From CAKZLS01 sp963771545 (lineage in GTDB: Bacteria; Pseudomonadota; Alphaproteobacteria; Rhodospirillales; Defluviicoccaceae), in NCBI GenBank assembly GCA_963771545.1, contig CAVYTX010000004.1, positions 248,001 to 312,000 of the forward strand: a stretch of DNA of 64,000 nucleotides, written 5' to 3'. Numbering within the stretch: position 1 is the stretch's first letter; each line of letters opens with the position of its first letter. A model generated the notes under the pieces. It did not search any database. It was given only the letters and a program-made list of their open reading frames with translations, and was not told where the DNA came from. This document shows, piece by piece, positions 1-7,768 of the stretch. The position numbers and the translations under genes are program-made.

Positions 1-156
1 GCCATACTTGGAGCGGCCCGCCTTTTGAATTGCCTGCTCCATGGCTTCGAGGACTTCATCGCGATCAATGCTCTTGTCACGCGCCACGGTCTCGGCGACC
101 TGCAGCAATTCCGGGCGCGCGTGAACGGCTTCCGCCTCTTTCGATAACTTCGTCAT
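1..156 (-). CDS. nusA: Transcription termination/antitermination factor NusA, N-terminal part
   Basis: The reverse strand from 156 down to the window edge encodes a start of the form MTKLSKEAEAVHARPELLQ, followed by VARDKSIDRDEVLEAMEQAIQ. This is the usual N-terminus of NusA, which binds RNA polymerase and modulates pausing, termination and antitermination. Only about 52 residues are inside the window. The ATG overlaps the rimP stop as ATGA, which fixes the start and implies translational coupling in the conserved rimP-nusA operon. The RNA-binding S1 and KH domains lie outside, so only family membership is asserted. Confidence 0.9.
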   Translation of the reverse strand, partial: MTKLSKEAEAVHARPELLQVAETVARDKSIDRDEVLEAMEQAIQKAGRSKYG

Positions 157-659
157 TGCATATCCGACTGTAACGCTGCGTTCTGTTCGTGTGCGGCGAT
201 CAATTCATCGGTCAGCACAAGCTTTGCCCGCCGAATGTCATCAAACGCCAACGCCACTTCTTTGCCCTCTACACTCAGCCTGACATTCCTTTCGTCCGTA
301 CCCATCAGCTTGCCCCGGAATCGGCGGCGATCTCCAACCGCGCGGGCCATTTCAATTTTCGCCTCGAAACCGGCATACTTTTCGAAATCGTCAAGACGCA
401 CCAGCGGCCGGTCGATCCCAGGCGAACTGACCTCTAACGTGTAAGTGCCTGGCAACGGGTCTTCGACCTCCAAAATCGGAGAAATGGCACGACTGAGTTC
501 GGCACAGTCGTCAATAGTCATGGACCCGTCAACAAGCCTTTCGGCTATGATCTGCAACGTAAACCTCTGCTGCCCCAGGATCTGGACCCGGATCAGATCA
601 AAGCCCATCGCCTCGGCCGTGGGCCGGATGAGCCTTTCGACACGATCAGCCGGATCCAT
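153..659 (-). CDS. rimP: Ribosome maturation factor RimP
   Basis: This 168-residue protein matches RimP, which assists assembly of the 30S ribosomal subunit in the cytoplasm. The N-terminal alpha/beta domain contains a diagnostic stretch near residues 60-90 (ILEVEDPLPGTYTLEVSSPG followed by IDRPL). The C-terminal part, with RRFRGKLMG and a beta-rich tail, fits the Sm-like domain. Its stop overlaps the nusA ATG by four bases. It is the first gene after a strong terminator at 717-741, so its promoter should lie between about 660 and 716. Length and composition are normal for the family. Confidence 0.95.
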   Translation of the reverse strand: MDPADRVERLIRPTAEAMGFDLIRVQILGQQRFTLQIIAERLVDGSMTIDDCAELSRAISPILEVEDPLPGTYTLEVSSPGIDRPLVRLDDFEKYAGFEAKIEMARAVGDRRRFRGKLMGTDERNVRLSVEGKEVALAFDDIRRAKLVLTDELIAAHEQNAALQSDMQ

Positions 660-716
660 TCGCCAGTCCTATTCCAGGGCATTTCCCGAAATCCGTGAGC
701 GTTGGCCCCTTTAACC

Positions 717-741
717 AAAAAAGGCGGGCCTTTAGCCCGCC
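717..741 (-). terminator. Rho-independent terminator of the metK-trmB transcript
   Basis: On the minus strand a 7-bp perfect GC stem (GGCGGGC at 723-729 with GCCCGCC at 735-741, loop of five bases) is followed at once by six T residues at 722-717. This is a textbook intrinsic terminator. It lies about 70 bases downstream of the trmB stop and just before rimP, so it separates the metK-trmB unit from rimP-nusA. Confidence 0.85.
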
Positions 742-810
742 CCATCGAACTTGCCAATGCTAAGCCCAACGAGACTACATGGTTGCCGAGCCGCTCGCTC
801 AGTACCCTTC

Positions 811-1584
811 CTATATAACCCTTGTCCCCAAGGGCACAAGGCTTTTTCGCGCGGCTGCCCCGCTTCCCACACGCCTATTGCGTTCGAATCTGAGGTAGAC
901 GCAAGACGCGCCTCGGGATCTCGCTTTTTCCTCGTATCGGGTCGGAAACCAGTCGTCGGGACGGCGGCGCCAATCCCCCGGTTCCCGCGCCGTCCAAGAA
1001 AACCGGGCGTCGCGTGTAAGATGCTCGAGTGTCCAACGCACATAACCCATGTCATCGCTGGCGAAGCACAATTGACCGCCGTCTTTCAGGATCCGTGCCA
1101 TCGCATCGACGGTTCCGGAACGGATGAATCGGCGCTGGTTGTGCCGGGTCTTCGGCCAGGGATCGGAGAACAACACGAACACCTTGCCCACGCTCGCGTC
1201 CTTCAACGCACCCAACAGCAAATGGGCGTCGTCATCCAAAATACGGACATTGTCGAGATTCCGTTCGTTGATTTGCGCCAGCGCGGCCGCAACGCCATTG
1301 ACAAAAGGCTCGCACCCGATGAACCCCACGTCCGGGTGGGCGCCCGCCTGCGCGACCAAGTGTTCTCCGGCGCCAAAGCCGATTTCCAGCCAGAGGTCGC
1401 GCAATGGTCCGGAAAATAGTTCCAGCGGTTCCATGGAAACCTCTTCGCGCGGGAGTTCGACGCGCAACCGGGGAAGCAACGAGTCCAGCAACGCTTGGCG
1501 CCCCGGTCGCAAACGGCGGCCTTTGCGGCGGCCACGGAAGCGCGGCGCGTCAATAGGAATGGAACACCCCGAAGAAAGCCTCAA
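811..1584 (-). CDS. trmB: tRNA (guanine-N7)-methyltransferase TrmB
   Basis: A SAM-dependent methyltransferase that makes m7G46 in tRNA variable loops. The SAM-binding motif LEIGFGAGEHL is near residue 66 and the family signature DPWPKTRHNQRR near residue 140. The 257-aa length is slightly long because about 23 residues follow the usual YLRF ending (NRRVGSGAAARKSLVPLGTR), which may be read-through of a lost stop. The start at 1584 forms an ATGA overlap with the metK stop, supporting it and translational coupling with metK. The two genes are adjacent in many alphaproteobacteria. Confidence 0.93.
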   Translation of the reverse strand: MRLSSGCSIPIDAPRFRGRRKGRRLRPGRQALLDSLLPRLRVELPREEVSMEPLELFSGPLRDLWLEIGFGAGEHLVAQAGAHPDVGFIGCEPFVNGVAAALAQINERNLDNVRILDDDAHLLLGALKDASVGKVFVLFSDPWPKTRHNQRRFIRSGTVDAMARILKDGGQLCFASDDMGYVRWTLEHLTRDARFSWTAREPGDWRRRPDDWFPTRYEEKARSRGASCVYLRFERNRRVGSGAAARKSLVPLGTRVI

Positions 1585-2756
1585 CGTGCGTCGAATGCGG
1601 ACCGGAGATTATCGACCAAGCCGGTCTTCTCCCACGAGAAGCCCCCGTCAGCTTCCGGTTGACGACCAAAATGGCCATAGGCCGAGGTCCGTGTGTAAAT
1701 TGGCCGGTTCAGGCCAAGGTGCGTGCGCATTCCCCGCGGAGACAGGTCCATCAATTCCTGTAAGACCATGGCAAGCTTCCCCTCATCCACTTGGCCGGTT
1801 TCGTGGGTATCCACGTACACCGAGATGGGGTGGGAGACACCGATGGCATAGGAAAGCTGGATCGTGCATCGGTCGGAGAGTTCCGCCGCGACCACGTTCT
1901 TGGCGAGATAGCGCGCGGCATAGGCGCCCGACCGGTCGACCTTCGTAGGATCCTTGCCGGAAAAGGCTCCGCCACCATGGGGCGCGGCGCCACCATAGGT
2001 ATCGACGATAATCTTGCGGCCGGTCAGTCCGGCGTCGCCGTCGGGACCGCCCACGACGAACCGCCCCGTCGGATTGACGTAGAAATTCGGCTCGTCGCAC
2101 ATCCAGCCTTGCGGCAGAACATTTATAACGTGCGGCCGTACGATTTCGCGAACCTCGTCGACCGATAGCTGAACCGAATGCTGCGTGGAAACGACAATCG
2201 CGGTCGCGCCTACCGGCTTGCCATTCACGAACCGCAAGGTCACCTAACTCTTCGCGTCAGGCCCCAGTCCCGGTTCGGCGCCTGAATGGCGCGCTCCCGC
2301 CAGGGAGGCGAGAATGGCGTGTGAATAGAAAATGGGCGCGGGCATTAATACATCGGTTTCGCGGCACGCGTATCCGAACATGATCCCCTGATCACCGGCG
2401 CCTTCGTCCTTGTTCCCGAGAGCATCCACGCCTTGCGCGATATCCGGCGACTGCGAATGGATGTGCGACGTGATTTCCGCGTCTTTCCAGTGAAAACCAT
2501 GCTGCTCGTAGCCGATTTCGCGAATGGCCTGGCGGGCGATCTCCCGAAACCGATCGTGTGTCATTGTGTCCGGACCCCGAACCTCGCCTGCCAGGGCGAC
2601 GAAATTCGTCGTGCACAAGGTTTCGCACGCCACGCGGGATTGCGGATCCTCTGTCAGGAACGCATCCACAATCGCGTCGGAAATGCGGTCGCAGACTTTA
2701 TCCGGATGGCCTTCGGAAACGGATTCGCTGGTAAATACGTAATCGCTTTTCCACAC
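1581..2756 (-). pseudogene. metK: S-adenosylmethionine synthetase MetK, interrupted by an in-frame amber codon
   Basis: MetK makes S-adenosylmethionine from ATP and methionine and is normally essential. Residues 1-170 contain the SESVSEGHPDKVCDRISDA signature and EPGLGPDAKS. A TAG codon at 2246-2244 follows, and the same frame continues through VTLRFVNGKPVGA, STQHS and the phosphate-binding GGGAFSGKDPTKVDRS to a normal end. Homologues have Gln at this position, so one C-to-T change (CAG to TAG) explains it. Everything else is intact and no other metK is visible here. A sequencing error, a recent nonsense mutation or suppression are all possible. TAG ends glnD normally in this window, so general recoding is unlikely. 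Confidence 0.9.
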
Positions 2757-2968
2757 GGTCGGTGCCTCGAACTCTCATCAAAGGGGTTGTGGATGAAGAT
2801 TTTCCGCCCGGAAGAAACAGATGACCTCGCCGCACCGAACCGCGCCAGCGCCGTTACCGTGGAGGATGCCGCGCATCAGCGAACACGGACTTTTGGCAAC
2901 CTTTACCATCAAGGTCAAGGAATTTGCTCGCAATCCCGTGACTACCAGTGAGCCGAACGCGGCGAGCC

Positions 2969-3460
2969 CTACCCCTGTTCGGCGTTGCCGAGGGACTTGG
3001 CCAGTTCGAACAACCGCTTGCGCACCTGCGGATCACCGATCCGATAATACGCACGCACCAACTCGAGAGTTTCACGGCGAGTCAGGGGATCGGGGTCGAG
3101 GGACGCTTGCGACTGATCGCCGAAGCCCCAAGCCGCTTGGCCCTCCCCGCTCGACATGACATCGGGCATGTCGTCAAAGAAGAACGAAACAGGCACATCA
3201 AGGATTCTGCTGAATTCAAAAAGCCGCGATGCGCCAATTCGATTGGCGCCTCGTTCGTACTTCTGAATTTGCTGAAATGTGAGCCCAACCGCTTCCCCGA
3301 GCTTCTCCTGGCTCAAACCAAGAAGAGTGCGGCGCAGCCGAACGCGACTGCCGACATGGATATCAACCGGGTTTGGCGTACCAGGAGGCAGCCGCTCTAT
3401 ACGAGAGCCGCCGGAAGAAGCCCTTCCCTTTCGTCTCCCAGGAATGTTTGTTTCAACCAT
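2969..3460 (-). CDS. Cro/XRE-family transcriptional regulator upstream of metK
   Basis: A 163-residue protein with a helix-turn-helix at about residues 34-90 (VGSRVRLRRTLLGLSQEKLG, then VGLTFQQIQKYERGANRIGA). An alpha-helical C-terminal segment follows (DPLTRRETLELVRAYYRI...LAKSLG). This arrangement is typical of the SinR/cro-like regulator found between lnt and metK in many Rhodospirillales and Rhizobiales. Its targets are not shown by the sequence. A promoter with a perfect 10-bp palindrome overlapping its -35 lies upstream at 3573-3610, suggesting autoregulation. The 212-bp gap to metK holds no gene I can recognise. Confidence 0.85.
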   Translation of the reverse strand: MVETNIPGRRKGRASSGGSRIERLPPGTPNPVDIHVGSRVRLRRTLLGLSQEKLGEAVGLTFQQIQKYERGANRIGASRLFEFSRILDVPVSFFFDDMPDVMSSGEGQAAWGFGDQSQASLDPDPLTRRETLELVRAYYRIGDPQVRKRLFELAKSLGNAEQG

Positions 3461-3572
3461 TGTTTTTCTTTTCGATCTCTAGGCTTCGACATTTGTTCGT
3501 TTCTCACGCTCCCTACCGCAGTGTCTGAAGAGTGCTCCCAAACAGACCTCACTAAACCGCGAGCGATTCACC

Positions 3573-3610
3573 ATAATATGCAAATTTTAATCGTTATCGC
3601 AACAATTGTT
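3573..3610 (-). promoter_or_regulatory. Candidate promoter and operator of the XRE regulator
   Basis: Reading the minus strand, TTGCGA (3602-3597) is followed 18 bases later by TATTAT (3578-3573), a reasonable sigma-70 pair. The palindrome AACAATTGTT at 3601-3610 overlaps the -35 and could be the operator of the regulator encoded immediately downstream. The surrounding 3461-3653 gap is clearly AT-richer than its flanks and holds no coding sequence. Confidence 0.5.
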
Positions 3611-3653
3611 CCCGTATAATACGTTATTTGTTAACTTATTCCCCAAATAGGGG

Positions 3654-5267
3654 TTATCCACGGCGCGACAACAACAAACCCGTGCTAACGGTCGCCACCA
3701 CCACGAGCAGGGCCACCCAGTTTCCGAGGCGTCCATAAACGGTTTGAGTCGCCAGCGGAGCCGGCAGAGGACCATCCACGATCCCCTGTTCTCCCAAACC
3801 TTTCAGCGCCACGATGCGGCCCCATGAGTCTATGATCGCCGAGATGCCAGTGTTCGCAACCCTGACGAGCGGCAAGCCTTCCTCGACCGCCCGCAGCCGG
3901 GCGGACGCCAAGTGCTGGTAGGGGCCCGTCGATTGGCCGTACCACGCATCATTGGTGATATTCAGCATCCACTCGGGACGATCCTCGGGATCGACCACTT
4001 TGCCGGGAAAGATGACCTCGTAGCAGATCAGGGGACTGACGGGCGGCAGGCCCGGCAATCGCAACGTTCGAACACCCTCGCCGGGCGAGAAATCCACGGT
4101 GCCCGATGTCACTTTCGCGAAGTCGAGCAGGTCTCGAAACGGTACGTATTCCCCGAACGGCACCAAATGAGATTTATCAAAGGTGGCGACGGGCATGCCG
4201 TCATGATCCACCGCCAGTAAACTGTTCCAGACCCGGTAAGGAGTCCCGGGCGGCGACCGCCGCAAGGTTCCCGTGATGGTCAAGCCGCCGGGCGGCGTTA
4301 ACCGGCCAATCATGCGCGTTCGCGCGCGATCTTCGCCCAGGAAAAGCGGCGCGGCCGTCTCAGACCAGATAATGTGGGTGGGAGGATTTGCGGCCGGAAG
4401 CGCCCCCATCTCCGCCTGCATCCGTAGATGCTCGTCCAATAGCGGGAGCTTCCACTTGAGCCTCTGATCGATATTCGGCTGCACCAGCCGCAATCGAACA
4501 CCAGTCACCTCTCGCGGCGGTTCCGCCATGGCCAATCGTACCGTCCCTCCGATCCATGTGGTGGCCAGCATGGCGATCACGCAGAGCATAGCGACTACAG
4601 CCGTCCTCCGGCCGCGACCGTCGGCGCAAAGCGCGGCCGGCATGGTGGCGGCGGCCACGGTCAACAAACCGAGTCCGTAAGTGCCGATGACGGCCGTGAT
4701 CTGAATCATTGCGTCGGAAAACGTCCAGACACTACCGATGAGGTTCCACGGGAACCCCGAAAGAGCCCAGCTCCGCACCCATTCGAGAGCGGTCCAGGCG
4801 GCGGCAAAAACCAGCACCCCGCCCGCTCCGCGCGCGCCGGACAATCGGGTTAAAAGAGCGGCGATCCCGGGGTAAAGGGCAAACATCGCGGCCAGTCCCA
4901 AAACGGCGATCGGCGCCAGCCATCCGAACTGCTCCGGTTTAGTCAGCAGCGCATTGGCGATCCAGTAGAGCCCCGCAATGAAATGTCCGAACCCGAACCA
5001 CCAGCCGGCGAAGAAACACGCGCGTCGCGAGGGGCTGCTCTCGACAAGCCAAAAAAGCCCCGTGAAGGCCGGAACCAGCAGCACCCAGAGATGGAACGGC
5101 GGCAGGGCGGCAACCGCCAAAATCCCGAGTCCGAAGGCGAGAGCGTAACGACGCCAAACGGAAATCCGGCGCGTCGCCGCGCTCAGTCGTTGGAGGGAGC
5201 GAATTCCTGTCGTTACTGTGTTCCCGTTGTTAGCCTCGGGTCCATCGGCGACTCGACGGCGCCTCAT
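3654..5267 (-). CDS. lnt: Apolipoprotein N-acyltransferase Lnt
   Basis: Lnt transfers an acyl chain from phospholipid to the N-terminal cysteine of lipoproteins in the inner membrane. The 537-aa protein has an N-terminal hydrophobic multi-helix region (about residues 35-240) and a periplasmic nitrilase-like domain. The catalytic triad is visible in order: Glu in IWSETAAPL, Lys in FDKSHLVPFGEYVPFR and Cys in PLICYEVIFPG. A last membrane helix closes the protein. Its start overlaps the corC stop as ATGA, so corC and lnt are probably translationally coupled. A short CCCC/GGGG stem-loop (3641-3653) follows the stop but lacks a proper U tract. Confidence 0.95.
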   Translation of the reverse strand: MRRRRVADGPEANNGNTVTTGIRSLQRLSAATRRISVWRRYALAFGLGILAVAALPPFHLWVLLVPAFTGLFWLVESSPSRRACFFAGWWFGFGHFIAGLYWIANALLTKPEQFGWLAPIAVLGLAAMFALYPGIAALLTRLSGARGAGGVLVFAAAWTALEWVRSWALSGFPWNLIGSVWTFSDAMIQITAVIGTYGLGLLTVAAATMPAALCADGRGRRTAVVAMLCVIAMLATTWIGGTVRLAMAEPPREVTGVRLRLVQPNIDQRLKWKLPLLDEHLRMQAEMGALPAANPPTHIIWSETAAPLFLGEDRARTRMIGRLTPPGGLTITGTLRRSPPGTPYRVWNSLLAVDHDGMPVATFDKSHLVPFGEYVPFRDLLDFAKVTSGTVDFSPGEGVRTLRLPGLPPVSPLICYEVIFPGKVVDPEDRPEWMLNITNDAWYGQSTGPYQHLASARLRAVEEGLPLVRVANTGISAIIDSWGRIVALKGLGEQGIVDGPLPAPLATQTVYGRLGNWVALLVVVATVSTGLLLSRRG

Positions 5268-6238
5268 CCCCGACTGCCGGCTTTTATTGTCGGTGCTTCG
5301 GTAGAAGCGGGCGCAAGAGCGGAGTCGGGGCCTCGAATGCGCAGCCGCTTGATCCGGCGGGGATCGGCTTCAAGCACTTCGAACTCAACGCCGGATGGAT
5401 GAGCAATCAGTTCTCCGCGGATGGGCACGCGGCCGGACAGCGAGACGACCAGCCCCCCAAGTGTATCGATGTATTCCTTCTCTTCGTCGCTCAGCGCGGA
5501 GGGAAATTCCTTCTCCATCACCTCGATCGGCGCGCGCGCATCGGCGTCTATCGTGCCGTCGGGCCGACGCACGAGATTTGGTTCCGGCGCGCTGTCATGT
5601 TCGTCTTCGATTTCCCCAACGATTTCCTCAACCACATCCTCGATGGTGATGAGGCCGTCGATGCCGCCAAATTCATCGACCACCAACGCCATGTGCGATC
5701 GTTTGGCGCGCATCTCCAAAAGAAGCTCCAGAACTTCCATGGACGGCGCCACGAACAGAACGCGCCGGAGGATCTTCGACAGGTTGAAAGCCCCGGCATC
5801 GCCTCTCCACGCGATGACGTCCTTGATGTGAATCATGCCGATGGCGTCGTCAAGCGTCTCGCGGTAAACGGGCAACCGCGAATGACCCGTTTTTGTCATC
5901 AATGCAATAACATCGGCCAACGATGTCTTGCTTTCCACGGCGACGATGTCGGCGCGCGGGACCATGGCGTCTTCCGCCGACCGATCGCGCAGATGAAGGA
6001 TGTTCGCAACAAGCGTGCGCTCGTCCTCGCCAAGAGGAATCTCGGACTCCTCTCGTTCCTCGATCAGTTCGTCGAGAGTGTCCCTGGGCGATGTCTCGCC
6101 ATTGCGGGCCTTCCGGAAACTTCGCACCAGTCCCCGAACCCTGTCCCATATGTTCGGATCGGCCGGGCCCCCGGCGCCGCGGGGCTGGTTACTTCCGCCG
6201 GGTGAATCCGAAGCGCTGTCGGAAATCCGGCGGCTCAT
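5264..6238 (-). CDS. corC: CBS-domain and transporter-associated-domain protein CorC/YbeX
   Basis: A cytoplasmic CorC/YbeX-type protein of 324 residues, linked to magnesium/cobalt efflux and ribosome quality in better-studied bacteria. Two CBS domains (MVPRADIVAVESKTSLADVI and the segment ending LVVDEFGGIDGLITIEDVVE) are followed by a C-terminal transporter-associated domain (EKEYIDTLGGLVVSLSGRVP). I chose the ATG at 6238 over an upstream in-frame one because it overlaps the ybeY stop as ATGA and the sequence before it has no family similarity. It sits in the conserved phoH-ybeY-corC-lnt order. Confidence 0.93.
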   Translation of the reverse strand: MSRRISDSASDSPGGSNQPRGAGGPADPNIWDRVRGLVRSFRKARNGETSPRDTLDELIEEREESEIPLGEDERTLVANILHLRDRSAEDAMVPRADIVAVESKTSLADVIALMTKTGHSRLPVYRETLDDAIGMIHIKDVIAWRGDAGAFNLSKILRRVLFVAPSMEVLELLLEMRAKRSHMALVVDEFGGIDGLITIEDVVEEIVGEIEDEHDSAPEPNLVRRPDGTIDADARAPIEVMEKEFPSALSDEEKEYIDTLGGLVVSLSGRVPIRGELIAHPSGVEFEVLEADPRRIKRLRIRGPDSALAPASTEAPTIKAGSRG

Positions 6239-6789
6239 GACGGATGCCCGCCCTCGGCATAGGGATCGGACACGCCAAGACCGGCCAAAATCCGCGTCTC
6301 CAAGCGTTCCATCTCGTTTGCCTCCGCGTCGGCAAGATGGTCGTACCCGCAAAGATGGAGCATACCATGAACCACCAGATGACTTAAGTGGTCCGAAAGC
6401 GGCTTGTTCCATGCGGCCGCGCCGGCGGCGGCCGTCTCGAACGCGATGACGATATCGCCGAGCAGGACCGGCTGGTTCGGCTTTGAAGATACGGTCCTCC
6501 CGCCCTCGCCGAGAATGGGGAACGAGAGCACGTCGGTGGGCTCATCGCGGCCACGATAGGCGTTGTTGAGCAACCGTACCCGCGCGTCGTCGGTAAGGAT
6601 CACGCTGGCCTCGGCCCCCGTCACGTTCGGCTGAACCGTCCCGAAGGCCGCCGCCGCGGCTTGGCCGCACACGGTTTCCGCGCAAGGCAGGGCGGCTTTC
6701 CATTCCGGGGATTCGCCGATCACCTCGATTGCGACCGAGCCGGATCGGGACGCCGGTTCAATCGGGTTCATACTGAGCCCCGGTTCCAT
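6235..6789 (-). CDS. ybeY: Endoribonuclease YbeY (16S rRNA maturation)
   Basis: YbeY is a zinc-dependent RNase needed for 16S rRNA 3' processing and ribosome quality control. The metal-binding signature HGMLHLCGYDH is near residue 140 of 184, preceded by the conserved NNAYRGRDEPTDVLSFP segment. The first ATG (6789) has a good GGAAGAG ribosome site and overlaps the phoH end by 32 bases. A second ATG at 6771 is also possible. The stop overlaps the corC ATG. Nothing is missing from the active site. Confidence 0.94.
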   Translation of the reverse strand: MEPGLSMNPIEPASRSGSVAIEVIGESPEWKAALPCAETVCGQAAAAAFGTVQPNVTGAEASVILTDDARVRLLNNAYRGRDEPTDVLSFPILGEGGRTVSSKPNQPVLLGDIVIAFETAAAGAAAWNKPLSDHLSHLVVHGMLHLCGYDHLADAEANEMERLETRILAGLGVSDPYAEGGHPS

Positions 6790-7768
6790 GCTGCTCTTCC
6801 GCGATATTGTACGCGCGGACGATCTGCGTCACGAGCGGATGACGGACGACGTCGGCTTCGGTGAAGGTAATGAAGGCGATGCTGGAAACGCCCTCAAGGA
6901 CCTCGACCGCGTGCCGCAGCCCCGAGCGCGTGCCCTTGGGCAGGTCCACCTGACTGAGGTCGCCGGTGATCACCATGCGGGAATTGTCGCCCAGCCGCGT
7001 CAGGAACATCTTCATTTGGACGGCCGTGGTGTTCTGAGCCTCGTCGAGGATCACAAAAGCGTTGGCCAGCGTTCGCCCCCGCATAAAGGCCAGCGGAGCC
7101 ACCTCGATCTCGCCGCTGTCGAGACGCTTGACCACCTGCGGCGCGGGCAGCATGTCATACAGCGCGTCGTAAAGCGGCCTGAGGTAGGGGTCGACTTTTT
7201 CCCGCATGTCGCCAGGCAGAAACCCCAACTGTTCACCCGCTTCGACCGCGGGTCGAGACAGAATGATGCGATCCACCTTGCCGTTCACCAACCGTTCGAC
7301 CGCCTTGGCGACGGCAAGATACGTCTTTCCGGTCCCCGCCGGTCCGAGCCCGAAAACCAAATCATGGTTGTCGATGGCATCGATGTAACGGGTCTGAGTC
7401 GAGGATCGAGCCAGCACGGTTCTCTGACGAATGTGAACGGCCACTTCGCCGTCCGCCATGGACGTGGACGCGGACGTCATTCGGAGCGCCGCGTCGACAT
7501 CTTCCCGCCCCACGGGCTGCCCGCGTTTCAGGCGACCGTAAAGGACATCGAGCACTTTGCCCCCCGCCTCCATCGCGTCTTCCGGTCCCGAAAGGGTGAC
7601 CTGGTTGCCGCGAGAATCCATGACGATGTCGAGTTTCTGCTCGATCCGCGCCAAATGACTATGGTGGGCGCCGAACAGTTGCAGCGCCAGCCGGTTGTCT
7701 TCGAATTCCAGGCACAACGATTTGTCGGTCTTGTTTTCGGCGTTGGCCGGTTTCATGGGCCGGTTCAA
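6758..7768 (-). CDS. phoH: PhoH-family ATPase
   Basis: A 336-aa PhoH-like protein. The Walker A motif is in GLGPAGTGKTYLAVAKAVE (about residues 140-158) and the Walker B in FVILDEAQNTTAVQMKMFLT. The family is a P-loop ATPase of unclear role associated with phosphate stress and RNA metabolism. The N-terminal ~110 residues form the KH-like region seen in PhoH proteins next to ybeY. The start overlaps the miaB stop as ATGA, and the gene sits in the conserved miaB-phoH-ybeY order. Confidence 0.93.
   Translation of the reverse strand: MNRPMKPANAENKTDKSLCLEFEDNRLALQLFGAHHSHLARIEQKLDIVMDSRGNQVTLSGPEDAMEAGGKVLDVLYGRLKRGQPVGREDVDAALRMTSASTSMADGEVAVHIRQRTVLARSSTQTRYIDAIDNHDLVFGLGPAGTGKTYLAVAKAVERLVNGKVDRIILSRPAVEAGEQLGFLPGDMREKVDPYLRPLYDALYDMLPAPQVVKRLDSGEIEVAPLAFMRGRTLANAFVILDEAQNTTAVQMKMFLTRLGDNSRMVITGDLSQVDLPKGTRSGLRHAVEVLEGVSSIAFITFTEADVVRHPLVTQIVRAYNIAEEQHGTGAQYEPD

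Noticed and set aside
2244..2246. Genome-wide recoding of TAG as an explanation for the metK stop
   Set aside because: TAG terminates glnD at its normal end in this window, so TAG is read as stop.
2757..2968. SAM riboswitch in the metK leader
   Set aside because: I looked for the conserved SAM-II and SAM/SAH-type core sequences and pseudoknot pairings and did not find them. A covariance-model search would settle it.
3641..3653. CCCC-AAATA-GGGG hairpin after lnt as a terminator
   Set aside because: Only a four-base stem and no continuous U tract on the minus strand.
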